Shown: piece after piece, positions 43,262 to 51,252 of the stretch
How the letters are laid out: the number at the start of each line of letters is the position of its first letter
Position numbering within the stretch: the stretch's first letter is position 1
Assembly (NCBI GenBank): GCA_903851195.1
Contig: CAINNJ010000008.1
Coordinates: 1 to 64,000 of the forward strand
Direction of reading: 5' to 3'
DNA from: an uncultured Acidobacteriia bacterium
Lineage (GTDB): Bacteria; Acidobacteriota; Terriglobia; Bryobacterales; Bryobacteraceae
Length of the DNA: 64,000 nucleotides
Program-made: the position numbers and the translations under genes
Notes under the pieces: model-generated
Seen by the model: only the letters and a program-made list of their open reading frames with translations
Database searches by the model: none
Told to the model about the DNA's origin: nothing

Positions 43262-44095
43262 TTATTTCAGTGCCTCGAGGGTATCGAAGACACGGGTTAC
43301 TTCGGTAAGCGGGTGCTGCATATCGGCGACCTCGCGGAGTTCGAGAAGCAGGGGGTACTGAGCGGAACGGGCACGCAGCAGTTGCATGGTCTTGGTCCAG
43401 TCGATGGTGCCGGCTTCCGCGATGGTGGGGAAAAGGTGCGAATCGGCCTTGCCGTCGTTGTCGTGGACGTGGAGCGAACGGATGCGGTTCTGCATGATTT
43501 CGAACTCGTGTTCGATGCCGGCGCCCAGGTGGGCGTGTCCGGTATCGAAAACGTAGTTGAGATTGAGATGCGTGAGGCGGTTGAAGAGTTCAAGGCGTTC
43601 GGCGGAAGAGAGACCGTTCGGCGTGTTTTCCAGCAGGATTTCGACGCCCATCCCGCGAGCGAAGACGCTCAGTTCCTCAAGGGACCGAAAACCGGCTTCG
43701 ACGGCGAATTCCGAGTACTCCTGTTCGCCGACACCGAGGTGTTGAATGAGGTAGCGGAACGGGATGACCTCGGCGAGTTCGATGGCGCGTTTGATCTCGT
43801 CGACCCACTGGATGCGGAGGGCCTTGGATTGTTCGGTGATGTTGATGTGGGTGTGCGGTCCGGTACGGCCCCAGATGTCGTCGGTGTACATCGGGGCGTG
43901 CAGGGAGTGAAGTTTAAGCTGCGAATCGCGGAAAAAGTGGCCAAGTTCGGCGACCTGGGACTTGTTCCGGTAATCCAGATGCTGGGGAGCGCAGAAAATT
44001 TCGACGGCCGAAAGGCCCGCCTGTTCTGCTTTCGCGAGCCACGCGACGGTCAGCCGATGGTTGACGATCAGGTGGGTCGAGATCATTCTTTGCAT
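43262..44095 (-). CDS. Sugar phosphate isomerase/epimerase-like TIM-barrel protein
   Basis: A 277-residue AP_endonuc_2-type TIM barrel without a signal peptide. Metal-binding candidates are in I-L-L-E-N-T-P-N, Y-V-F-D-T-G-H-A-H, L-H-V-H-D-N-D-G and L-L-E-L-R-E-V. Unlike the exported homologue at 8787-9824 this one is cytoplasmic. Its reaction cannot be told; the family includes epimerases, isomerases and inosose dehydratases. It sits between ggt and asnS on the same strand with gaps of six bases each, so all belong to one transcript. Confidence 0.88.
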   Translation of the reverse strand: MQRMISTHLIVNHRLTVAWLAKAEQAGLSAVEIFCAPQHLDYRNKSQVAELGHFFRDSQLKLHSLHAPMYTDDIWGRTGPHTHINITEQSKALRIQWVDEIKRAIELAEVIPFRYLIQHLGVGEQEYSEFAVEAGFRSLEELSVFARGMGVEILLENTPNGLSSAERLELFNRLTHLNLNYVFDTGHAHLGAGIEHEFEIMQNRIRSLHVHDNDGKADSHLFPTIAEAGTIDWTKTMQLLRARSAQYPLLLELREVADMQHPLTEVTRVFDTLEALK

Positions 44096-44101
44096 GTTCG
44101 G

Positions 44102-45784
44102 TTAGTACCCCTTCGCGTTGCCTTCGACACGGCCGTCGGAAGCGCCCTCGATCCATTGTCCGTCAAGGCGTATGGCGGCAACCTCGCCCATGGCATTGGT
44201 AAGGCGGATGGTGTGGCCGCGCTGTTTCAGTAACTCAATGGTATCGGGCGAGACGGTGTTTTCGACGGAGAGGCTGTCGGGCATCCACTGGTGGTGGATG
44301 CGGGACTGATCGACGGCCTGCTGCATGTTCATGTGGAAGTCGAGGACGTTCAGGATGACCTGCATGACGGCGGTGATGATGGTGGGTCCGCCGGGCGAGC
44401 CGACGACCATGTAGAGTTTGCCGTCCTTCGTGACGATGGTCGGGGTCATGGCGGAGAGCGGCGTTTTGTGAGGGGCGATGGCGTCCGCTTCGCCCTGCAG
44501 GAGGCCGAAAAGGTTGGGGTGGCCGGGGGCGGAGGAGAAATCGTCCATTTCATTGTTGAGAAGGAAGCCAAGGCCGGTGGCGGTGACGCCGGAGCCGAAG
44601 CCGCCGTTGAGGGTGTAGGTGACGGAGACGGCGTTTCCCGCGGCGTCCACGATGGAAAAGTGGGTGGTTTCGGTGCTTTCGTAGGCGGTGAGCGCGCCGG
44701 CGCGGATCTGACTGCTGGGGGTGGCTTTGGCGGGGTCGATGGTGGCGCGGCGGGAGGCGATGTACTGGGGGTTCAGGAGGCCAGAGACGGGGACTTTGAC
44801 GAAATCGGGATCGCCCAAGTATTCGGCGCGATCGGCGAAGTAGCGGCGCATGGCTTCGGCCTCGTAGTGGAGCGAGAGGGCGGACCCGGCGCCGGATTTT
44901 TCATAGCCGGTGGATTCGAGCATGCCGAACATCTGCAGCAGGCCAACGCCGCCGGAACTGGGCGGAGGCGCGGTGACGATGCCGTAGCCCTTATAGGAAC
45001 CTTCGATAGTCTTGCGTTCGATGGCTTTGTAGGCGCGAAGATCTTCCAGGGTGATTTCGCCGTGGTGGGCGGCCATGTCGGCGGCGAGCAGGTGGGCGAT
45101 GCGGCCCTCATAGAAGTCTTTGGCGCCGTAGTCGCGGATGCGCTTCAGGGTGCGGGCGAGGTCGGGCTGTTTAAAGGTTTCGTTGAAATCGTAAAAGGCG
45201 CCGTTTTTCAGGAAAATGCGTTTGGTTTCGGGAAAGCGGGCGAGGCGGGCGCTGGTGTTGGCGCTGCGAAGGTTTTGGGAGAGCCCGTAAGAGAGCGGGA
45301 AGCCGTCCGCGGCGAGTTTGATGGCGGGATTGAGCAGGGATTTCCACGGCTTTTTGCCGTATTTGGCGTGGGCGTATTCCATGCCGCGGACCGTGCCGGG
45401 AACGCCGGAGGCGCGGTAGCCGACGAGGGAGTCCTGGGTGGGCTTGCCGGTGGCGGGATCGAGGTACATGTCGCGGGAGGCGGAACCGGGGGCGCGTTCT
45501 CGGAAGTCGATGAAGGTGGAGGCTCCGGAGGCGAGGCGGATGAGCATGAAGCCGCCGCCGCCGAGGTTGCCGGCGGAAGGGTGGGTGACGGCGAGCGCGA
45601 AGGCGACGGCGACGGCGGCGTCGATGGCGTTGCCGCCGGACTGGAGAGTGGCGAGACCCGCGTCCGTAGCATGGGGTTCGCGGGTGACCACCATGGCGTG
45701 GCGGGCGTGGACGGGTTGCCGGCCGGGCAGCGTTTGGGGGAGGAGGACGGTGAGGAGGAGGAATCCGGGGATGAAGCGGGGCAT
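44102..45784 (-). CDS. ggt: Gamma-glutamyltransferase (glutathione hydrolase)
   Basis: The 560-residue product has a signal peptide (P-R-F-I-P-G-F-L-L-L-T-V-L-L) and a complete Ntn-hydrolase GGT. S-G-G-N-A-I-D-A-A-V-A is near the N-terminus, and the autoprocessing site is T-T-H-F-S-I-V-D, where the second Thr becomes the new N-terminus and nucleophile. M-S-P-T/M-T-P-T-I-V and G-S-P-G-G-P-T-I-I match the oxyanion and substrate regions. It would cleave glutathione and gamma-glutamyl compounds in the periplasm. The ATG at 45784 begins the signal peptide. A decayed copy of its 5' end lies at 46519-46612. Confidence 0.95.
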   Translation of the reverse strand: MPRFIPGFLLLTVLLPQTLPGRQPVHARHAMVVTREPHATDAGLATLQSGGNAIDAAVAVAFALAVTHPSAGNLGGGGFMLIRLASGASTFIDFRERAPGSASRDMYLDPATGKPTQDSLVGYRASGVPGTVRGMEYAHAKYGKKPWKSLLNPAIKLAADGFPLSYGLSQNLRSANTSARLARFPETKRIFLKNGAFYDFNETFKQPDLARTLKRIRDYGAKDFYEGRIAHLLAADMAAHHGEITLEDLRAYKAIERKTIEGSYKGYGIVTAPPPSSGGVGLLQMFGMLESTGYEKSGAGSALSLHYEAEAMRRYFADRAEYLGDPDFVKVPVSGLLNPQYIASRRATIDPAKATPSSQIRAGALTAYESTETTHFSIVDAAGNAVSVTYTLNGGFGSGVTATGLGFLLNNEMDDFSSAPGHPNLFGLLQGEADAIAPHKTPLSAMTPTIVTKDGKLYMVVGSPGGPTIITAVMQVILNVLDFHMNMQQAVDQSRIHHQWMPDSLSVENTVSPDTIELLKQRGHTIRLTNAMGEVAAIRLDGQWIEGASDGRVEGNAKGY

Positions 45785-45857
45785 GGTTTTGATTGTAGAT
45801 GGGGAGGATGGCGATTCGATTCCTCTCGTTTTGTTACGCTGAGACAGCGAGCAGGCG

Positions 45858-46175
45858 ATGACGACCGAAGCGACTTCAATGATCCGGAATGCGCTTGGTG
45901 CGGAGCAATTGGCCGGGTTCTGCGAGCGGAACGGGATTCGGAAACTTTCGCTTTTCGGATCGATATTGACCACGCGATTTCGGCCGGAGAGCGATGTGGA
46001 TATCCTTGTGGAATTTGATCCGGCTCGTATTCCCACGCTTTTCGATATAGCGGGAATGGAGTTGGAACTGTCCGAGATGCTTGGTCGCAAGGTGGACCTG
46101 CGAACGGCGGGGGATTTAAGCCGGTATTTCCGGGATCAGGTGGTGGCCTCCGCGGCCGTTCAGTATGAGCGTTGA
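45858..46175 (+). CDS. mntA: MntA-like nucleotidyltransferase antitoxin (MNT)
   Basis: This 105-residue minimal nucleotidyltransferase has the G-S-(x10)-D-x-D pattern (G34-S35, D46, D48 within S-D-V-D-I-L-V-E-F). In characterised MntA/HepT systems the MNT protein inactivates the HEPN toxin by attaching AMP units to a tyrosine. The HEPN gene starts 11 bases before this stop, the usual overlapping order. The gene diverges from ggt with a 73-base gap and its codon use is less GC-biased than that of nearby housekeeping genes, in line with horizontal transfer. Confidence 0.92.
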   Translation: MTTEATSMIRNALGAEQLAGFCERNGIRKLSLFGSILTTRFRPESDVDILVEFDPARIPTLFDIAGMELELSEMLGRKVDLRTAGDLSRYFRDQVVASAAVQYER

Positions 46176-46506
46176 GGATCAGATCCGGCTGCGGCACATG
46201 CTGGATGCCGCAAGGGAAGCGATGAGTTTTCTTACCGGCCGCACGGCCAACGATCTCCGAACGAACCGCATGTTCCTGCTGGCGGTGGTGAAAGAGATCG
46301 AGATTATCGGTGAGGCCGCGAGCCGGGTTTCTGAAGAAACCAAAAAGACACTGCCCAATATATCGTGGCCAAAAATCGTTGCGATGCGGAACCGATTGAT
46401 ACACGCGTACGCGGATGTCGATCTCAGCGTTCTCTGGCTTACGCTGACGGTGGCACTGCCGGAATTGATCAGGGAACTTGAGCCGGCTATACCTCTCGAT
46501 AAATGA
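46165..46506 (+). CDS. hepT: HepT-like HEPN ribonuclease toxin
   Basis: This 113-residue all-helical HEPN (DUF86) protein carries the complete R-x4-H-x-Y motif (R75-N-R-L-I-H80-A-Y82). R and H form the RNase centre of HEPN toxins and the Tyr is the residue known to be adenylylated by the MNT partner in studied systems. [10 protein letters not shown] earlier is another family feature. All catalytic residues are intact, so this toxin could be active. It overlaps its antitoxin gene by 11 bases. Confidence 0.93.
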   Translation: MSVEDQIRLRHMLDAAREAMSFLTGRTANDLRTNRMFLLAVVKEIEIIGEAASRVSEETKKTLPNISWPKIVAMRNRLIHAYADVDLSVLWLTLTVALPELIRELEPAIPLDK

Positions 46507-46518
46507 CATCGACGCCGT

Positions 46519-46612
46519 TTGCGTGGGGCTCGCGGGTGACAACCGGGGCGTGGACGGGCTGTCGGGCGAGGATGGTCTTGGGCAGGAGAGCGGTGAGCGC
46601 CACGATCAATGT
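46519..46612 (-). pseudogene. Decayed remnant of the 5' end of a second ggt gene
   Basis: On the minus strand this stretch can be read as L-T-A-L-L-P-K-T-I-L-A-R-Q-P-V-H-A, then V-V-T-R-E-P-H-A. The intact ggt has L-T-V-L-L-P-Q-T-L-P-G-R-Q-P-V-H-A and, after three extra residues, V-V-T-R-E-P-H-A. The nucleotide sequences align likewise (for example CTCGCGGGTGAC versus TTCGCGGGTGAC) with a nine-base deletion. No start codon is present and the similarity ends after about 30 codons. It is in the same orientation as the intact ggt about 0.8 kb away and separates the two toxin-antitoxin units. Confidence 0.82.
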
Positions 46613-46678
46613 TGGCCGGATGGGGAGCTATGCGGAGATCGCGAACTGGTGGGATACTGTCGGGTAGCAGAGGATCGT

Positions 46679-46903
46679 ATGCAGGTGACAGACGCTGGCA
46701 GGATCGCGATCGAGACGGGAAAGCGCGGCGGCAATCCGTGCGTGCGGGGCCTTCGAATCACGGTTTGGGACGTTCTCGGATGGCTGGGCTGCGGCATGAC
46801 CGAGGACCAGATTCTGGATGAACACCCGGATCTGGAGCGGGCTGATTTCCCGGCTGTTTACCGATTTGCTGCGGATGCGGGACGGCGGACTAATCCGGTT
46901 TGA
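46679..46903 (+). CDS. DUF433 antitoxin-like protein
   Basis: A 74-residue protein with the full DUF433 pattern: K-R-G-G-N-P-C-V-R-G-L-R-I-T-V-W-D-V-L, then G-M-T-E-D-Q-I-L-D-E-H-P-D-L. It is a winged-helix-like domain that acts as the antitoxin of VapC-like or DUF5615 nucleases. The ATG at 46679 has AGAGGA five bases upstream. The stop overlaps a TTG that starts the toxin frame (TTGA), so toxin synthesis depends on translation of the antitoxin. The protein looks intact although its toxin partner is broken. Confidence 0.9.
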   Translation: MQVTDAGRIAIETGKRGGNPCVRGLRITVWDVLGWLGCGMTEDQILDEHPDLERADFPAVYRFAADAGRRTNPV

Positions 46904-47254
46904 GCCTGTTGCTCGACGAGAACCTGTCATCGCGATTGACGGCTCGACTCGGGACGTTGTTTCCTGGAATCATTCACGTACGGGATGTCGGTCTGAGCCA
47001 GGCGCCCGATCAGCAGATTTGGGAATGCGCGAGAAAACGGCTGCACGTTGGTCAGCGCGGACGCGGACTTCGTCCATCTGGCCGAGCGAAAGGGTCCAAA
47101 GCCGAAACTCATTCATCTGGAGCGTTGTGATTTCCCGTTCCGAGTGGTGGAGGAGATGCTTCGCAGGAATGCAATCCGTATCTCGGAGTTCGAGCGGGCG
47201 CCAGCGGATTATTTACTGATTATCCGCTGCTCATCAATCCAGGGCTTTCGCTGA
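46900..47254 (+). pseudogene. Frameshifted DUF5615 (PIN-like) toxin
   Basis: Frame 1 from TTG 46900 encodes L-L-L-D-E-N-L-S, H-V-R-D-V-G-L and Q-Q-I-W-E-C-A-R, the first half of a DUF5615 PIN-like nuclease; then it runs into unrelated sequence ending at 47130. The second half (L-V-S-A-D-A-D-F-V-H-L, L-I-H-L-E) continues in the +2 frame up to TGA 47252-47254. Taking one A out of the AAAA run at 47034-47037 joins both halves in one frame of about 117 residues with A-R-N-G-C-T-L-V-S-A-D at the join. So either a one-base insertion inactivated the toxin, the run slips during expression, or it is a sequencing error. Confidence 0.85.
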
Positions 47255-47287
47255 TCGTTGCCGTCGCGGCATAGAATGAGGGGGATT

Positions 47288-48877
47288 ATGGTCCTCATTC
47301 TTCTGCTTGCGGTTGCGGTGTCGGCGATGGCGCAGTCGCCTCGCACGGTTCAGGACGGCGTTTATACCGCCTCGCAGGCGGAGCGCGGGAAATCCGTTTA
47401 TGCGGCGCAGTGCGCGAACTGTCACGGCGCAACGTTGACGGGAGGGCATGAGACGCCGGCTCTGACGGGAGAGACCTTCCTCGCTCACTGGCGCGCCAAG
47501 CCGGTTGACGCGCTGCTGGAGAATGTCCGTGTCACGATGCCGGCGGATAGGCCCGGGAGTCTGAGCCGGGAAAAGAATGCCGAAGTCGTGGCTTATGTTC
47601 TGTCGGTGAACAGGCTGCCGGCGGGGGCGAGAGAACTCGGCGGGCCGGCGCCAAATCCGTCGGACGCGGGGCCGGAGCCGGCGCGGGAGGAAGGGCGGCC
47701 GATCGAGCGGCGTCCTGCCGAGAAGGCCGACAACCAGGCCGCGTTCCCGGAGCAGACGCGCGCGCCTTATCACGGGACCGCACCTTACAAGGTAACCACG
47801 CTGATCGACGGTCTGCCCGCGCCGTGGAGCGTGGCGTTTCTGCCGGGCGGGAAACTACTGGTGACGGAGCGGCTGCCGGGGAGTATCCGGATTCTGGACA
47901 GTAACGGTGCGCTGTCGAAAGGTGTGACAGGCACCGAGGGGCTGGCGCTGCCGGGGGCGAAGGGGATCGGGATGCTGGATGTGGCGCCGGATCCGCATTT
48001 TGCGGCGAACCGGCGGATCTTCTTCACGTTCTTTGAGTATCGCGACGGGACGGACAGCAATACCTGTGTCGCACGGGCGGTGCTGGATGTCGACAAAGCC
48101 GCGCTGAGCCAGGTGAAAGTGCTGTTCCGCGCGCAGCCTGCAATGCCTTCGAAACGGCTGGGGGCGAAGACGGGAGGGCGGATTGCCATCGCTCCGGACG
48201 GGACGCTGTTTGTGTCGACGGGGGACCGTTCGGATTCTCCGCCCTGGGATGTCGCCCAGAAACTGGACAATCATCTGGGTAAGATCCTGCACATTACGGC
48301 GGAGGGCGCGCCCGCGCCGAATAATCCGTTCCTGGGGAAACCCGGCGTGCTGCCGGAGATCTGGGCTTATGGGGTGCGAAATCCGGAAGGGCTGGCGTTC
48401 GATCCGGCGACGGGGCGGTTGTGGGAGAACGAGCACGGGCCGCGGGGCGGCGATGAACTGAACATCATTGAGCGCGGCAGGAACTACGGGTGGCCGGTGA
48501 TTGTGCATGGCATCGACTACCCGGGCACGGCCATCGGAGCGGGCATTACGCATCAGGAGGGGATGGAGGAACCGGTATATTACTGGGATCCGGTGATTGC
48601 GCCGTCGGGGCTGGCGTTCTATACGGGGAACCTGTTTCCGGAGTGGAAGGGCAGCGCGTTCGTGGGCGGGCTGCGCGCGCGGATGCTGGTGCGGCTGCGG
48701 ATTTCGAAAGATAAGGTGGTGGCGGAAGAGCCTCTGCTGACGGAGTTGGGAGCGCGGATCCGGGAAGTCCGTATGGGTCCGGACGGCGCGGTTTATGTGC
48801 TGACGGACAGCGGCACGGCGTCGATGTCGCCCAACACGCCGCTCACAAGCAAATTATTGAAACTGACGCCGCGATAG
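47288..48877 (+). CDS. PQQ-dependent sugar dehydrogenase with N-terminal cytochrome c domain
   Basis: A 529-residue exported protein: a signal peptide (about 1-15), a class I cytochrome c domain with heme site C42-A-N-C-H46 (about 25-125), a Pro/Glu-rich linker, and a six-bladed GSDH (soluble glucose / aldose-sugar dehydrogenase) propeller with W-S-V-A-F-L-P-G-G, G-L-A-L-P-G and P-E-G-L-A-F-D-P-A-T-G. The catalytic His is expected in the first propeller blades. Sugar oxidation electrons could pass internally from PQQ to heme. I choose ATG 47288 because GGGGG lies four bases upstream and the signal peptide begins here; ATGs at 47258 and 47276 are alternatives. It overlaps the convergent MFS gene by 24 bases. 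Confidence 0.9.
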   Translation: MVLILLLAVAVSAMAQSPRTVQDGVYTASQAERGKSVYAAQCANCHGATLTGGHETPALTGETFLAHWRAKPVDALLENVRVTMPADRPGSLSREKNAEVVAYVLSVNRLPAGARELGGPAPNPSDAGPEPAREEGRPIERRPAEKADNQAAFPEQTRAPYHGTAPYKVTTLIDGLPAPWSVAFLPGGKLLVTERLPGSIRILDSNGALSKGVTGTEGLALPGAKGIGMLDVAPDPHFAANRRIFFTFFEYRDGTDSNTCVARAVLDVDKAALSQVKVLFRAQPAMPSKRLGAKTGGRIAIAPDGTLFVSTGDRSDSPPWDVAQKLDNHLGKILHITAEGAPAPNNPFLGKPGVLPEIWAYGVRNPEGLAFDPATGRLWENEHGPRGGDELNIIERGRNYGWPVIVHGIDYPGTAIGAGITHQEGMEEPVYYWDPVIAPSGLAFYTGNLFPEWKGSAFVGGLRARMLVRLRISKDKVVAEEPLLTELGARIREVRMGPDGAVYVLTDSGTASMSPNTPLTSKLLKLTPR

Positions 48878-49999
48878 GGGGCGGTGGACAGCCAGAGCGG
48901 CGGCGGAGAGGCAGAGTCCGGCGATACAGACGCCCGTCCAGCGGGCGGCGGACCAGCCCCAGGCGCCCAGAGCCGAGCCGAGTGCGCCGCCGGCGAAGTA
49001 CGTGACCATATAGACCGTGTTCAGGCGTCCTCGCGCTTCGGGGATCAGGCCGTAGATGCGCGTCTGGTTGGCGACGTGGCCAGCCTGGACGCCCGCGTCG
49101 AGAAGGACGACGCCGGCAATCAGTCCGGCGAACGAGTTTCCGAAGAGCCAGAAACAGAGGTACGAGAGGATCGTCACGCAGATGGCGATGCCGATGGTGT
49201 AACGCGGGGATTTGCGGTCCGTGATGCGGCCGGCGGCCGGAGCGACAAGGGCTCCGGCGGCTCCGATGAGGCCGAAGAGTCCGGCCGTGCGCGCGCCGTA
49301 GTGGAACGGGGGCGCAGCGAGCCGGAAGATCAGGGTGGCCCAGAAGACGCTGAAGGAGCCGAAGAGCAGACCGCCGATGAGGGCGGCTTCCCGCAGCAGG
49401 GGTTGCTGGCGGATGAGAGCGAGGATGGAACGCAGCAGGTCGGGGTAGCGGAGGGCGATGGTGGGCGCGCTGCGCGGGAGTTGGCGGGAGAGCACGGCGC
49501 CGAGGGAGGCCATCAGTGCGGCGGCCATCCAGTACACGGCGCGCCAGCCGAAGGCGGCTCCGATCAGACCGCTGGCGGTGCGGGCGAGCAGGATGCCGAT
49601 GAGCAGGCCGCCAAGGATGGTGCCGACAACGCGGCCGCGGATTTCGGGGGCGGAGATCTGGGCGGCGAAGGGAAGGACGAGGTGCGGGACAACCGAGGTG
49701 ATTCCGATGAGCGCGCTGGCCAGGGCGAGAAGGGGAAGGCTGGGCGCGAGGGCGATCAGGGTTGCGGTGGCGGCGGTGGCCAGGCAGGCGGTGACAATGA
49801 GGCGGCGGCGTTCGAGGATGTCGCCCAGAGGGACGAAGAGGAACATCCCGATAGCGACGCCCAACTGCGTGTACATGGGCAGGTAAGCGGCGTCGCGCGC
49901 GAAGGTGACGCCGATCTGAGCGAGCAGCGGCTGGTTGTAGTAGATATTGGCGACGCTGACTCCGCAGGCGACGGCCATGATCCAGACGAGGCGGGTCAT
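48854..49999 (-). CDS. MFS transporter (drug/sugar efflux type)
   Basis: A 381-residue protein with twelve predicted helices. The first loop has Y-N-Q-P-L-L-A-Q-I-G, the inter-helix 2-3 loop G-D-I-L-E-R-R-R-L-I, and helix 5 reads R-G-R-V-V-G-T-I-L-G-G-L-L-I-G-I-L-L-A-R. This is the pattern of the DHA-type exporters with A-R-T/A-x-S-G motif C. Substrate unknown. Its 3' end overlaps the 3' end of the sugar dehydrogenase by 24 bases. Confidence 0.9.
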   Translation of the reverse strand: MTRLVWIMAVACGVSVANIYYNQPLLAQIGVTFARDAAYLPMYTQLGVAIGMFLFVPLGDILERRRLIVTACLATAATATLIALAPSLPLLALASALIGITSVVPHLVLPFAAQISAPEIRGRVVGTILGGLLIGILLARTASGLIGAAFGWRAVYWMAAALMASLGAVLSRQLPRSAPTIALRYPDLLRSILALIRQQPLLREAALIGGLLFGSFSVFWATLIFRLAAPPFHYGARTAGLFGLIGAAGALVAPAAGRITDRKSPRYTIGIAICVTILSYLCFWLFGNSFAGLIAGVVLLDAGVQAGHVANQTRIYGLIPEARGRLNTVYMVTYFAGGALGSALGAWGWSAARWTGVCIAGLCLSAAALAVHRPLSRRQFQ

Positions 50000-50363
50000 G
50001 CTGCTTCCAGCTTACGGGGCGGGAGAGCGCGGGACAGGTAATGCGGACGCGAAACCGTCACGTGGGGAACTGCTGCGTTGAGACCGCCGGGCTGCCATTC
50101 AGACGATTTCGCGTCTCCGTTAGGCTCACAAACAGGGGAGACGACAAAAACCCTGCTCCGCTCCTGCGACCAGCTTCGCGTCCGTTTATTCGTCATCCCC
50201 GGCCTGCCGTCGTCCGTCTTCGGCCCGGGATTCACGAATGCGACAACTCATTCGTTTGACAGTTGTGGGGCAGCACGCATGCGGCCATTCCCCAGGCACG
50301 GAGCCCTCCCTTGCCAGCGGTATTTGCGTGTTTTAGAACAGGCCGGAGAGGACAGAGCGATGC
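50000..50363. other. Intergenic region without a supportable gene
   Basis: This stretch lies upstream of the MFS gene and downstream of the small membrane protein gene, both on the minus strand. Open frames here show neither ribosome binding sites nor recognisable protein patterns. No strong hairpin with T-run and no repeat was found. It may hold the MFS promoter. Confidence 0.4.
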
Positions 50364-50588
50364 CTACCGGACTCCGGCTTTCCTGTTTGGGATATTTTGG
50401 AAGGGATTCGGCTGCACCCGTTTTCGTCGAAGCAGCCGGCTGTCGTCGCCGGGCAAAGGATGCCTCGGCGTCGGCGGGCCGCCCCGGAAATTGCCGATGG
50501 CTTCGACCAGGGCATCGAGGAGCCAGCGCTGGAAAAAGAGAGTTCCCAGGAATCCGGCAAAGATCAGGAGAAAGGCAATCTGGTTCAC
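50364..50588 (-). CDS. Small single-span membrane protein, unrecognised family
   Basis: A 74-residue product begins at GTG 50588 with a textbook ribosome binding site (GGAGGA, complement of 50596-50601) seven bases upstream. Residues 3-20 are a hydrophobic helix (I-A-F-L-L-I-F-A-G-F-L-G), followed by R-W-L-L-D-A-L-V-E-A-I and a striking motif N-F-R-G-G-P-P-T-P-R-H-P-L-P-G-D-D-S, then basic L-L-R-R-K-R. The motif looks conserved and similar short proteins may exist in related Acidobacteria, but I cannot name a family. It is divergent from the coupled gene pair at 50644-51875. Confidence 0.75.
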   Translation of the reverse strand: MNQIAFLLIFAGFLGTLFFQRWLLDALVEAIGNFRGGPPTPRHPLPGDDSRLLRRKRVQPNPFQNIPNRKAGVR

Positions 50589-50643
50589 GGCTTTTTCCTC
50601 CGGGTGATGGACCGAAGGTAGCATGTTGGTCGGGAGGTGAGTT

Positions 50644-51252
50644 GTGGAGAGAACGAACGGCGCGGTATACCAGTTCCGGGTTACGCTGCGCGACGTGATG
50701 CCGCCTGTGTGGCGGCGAATCCAGATCGGGGAAAACGTCACGCTGGAAGAGTTGCATCGGGTATTGCAGATCGCCCTGGGGTGGCAGGATTGTCATCTGC
50801 ACGAGTTCACCATCGGGAAACGGGCTTATGGTGTGCCGGACCTGGACGACCCCATGAGCGGTCACACCGTGGTCGACGAGCGTCGCACCAGGCTTTCCGA
50901 GGTGGGTTTGCGAGTGGGCGAATCGTTCCGCTACCTCTACGATTTCGGGGACGGGTGGGAGCATGATGTGCTGCTGGAGGCGATCGTGATGCCCGAGCCG
51001 GAGGGGAAGTATCCGGTCTGTCTGGCCGGTGAGCGGGCGGCGCCGCCGGAGGATGTCGGCGGGGTTCCCGGCTATGAGAATTATCGGGAGGCTCTTCGCG
51101 ATCCGGCGCATGAAGAGCACGAGGATTTGCTCGCCTGGCGCGGGCCATTCGATCCGGAAGCCTTTTCGGCGGAGCAGGTGAACCGGATCCTTTGGAGGAA
51201 GACCGGCGCGAAGAAAAGTGCCGTTCGAAAGTCGGCCCGGGGCGCGCGATGA
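50644..51252 (+). CDS. Plasmid pRiA4b ORF-3-like protein (PF07929)
   Basis: This 202-residue protein shows the family pattern Y-Q-F-R-V-T-L-R-D-V-M-P-P-V-W-R-R-I near the start, L-H-R-V-L-Q-I-A-L-G-W-Q-D-C-H-L-H-E-F, then Y-D-F-G-D-G-W-E-H-D and the C-terminal P-E-D-V-G-G-V-P-G-Y-E-N-Y. The family is widespread on chromosomes, plasmids and in defence or mobile-element contexts, but its biochemical role is unknown. The start is GTG with GGGAGGT seven bases upstream. Its TGA overlaps the ATG of the next gene (ATGA). Confidence 0.9.
   Translation: MERTNGAVYQFRVTLRDVMPPVWRRIQIGENVTLEELHRVLQIALGWQDCHLHEFTIGKRAYGVPDLDDPMSGHTVVDERRTRLSEVGLRVGESFRYLYDFGDGWEHDVLLEAIVMPEPEGKYPVCLAGERAAPPEDVGGVPGYENYREALRDPAHEEHEDLLAWRGPFDPEAFSAEQVNRILWRKTGAKKSAVRKSARGAR

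Noticed and set aside
43557-44233. Plus-strand continuation of a 788-codon frame across arginase, asnS, sugar isomerase and ggt ends
   Set aside because: It crosses gene borders on the opposite strand and has no ribosome binding site, signal or domain; it is an artefact of base composition.
45785-46090. Long N-terminal extension of gamma-glutamyltransferase
   Set aside because: The extension would cover the mntA gene on the other strand and precede a clean signal peptide that begins at 45784.
50041-50259. Short plus-strand frames upstream of the small membrane protein gene as genes
   Set aside because: They lack ribosome binding sites and show Arg/Pro-rich sequence without recognisable features.
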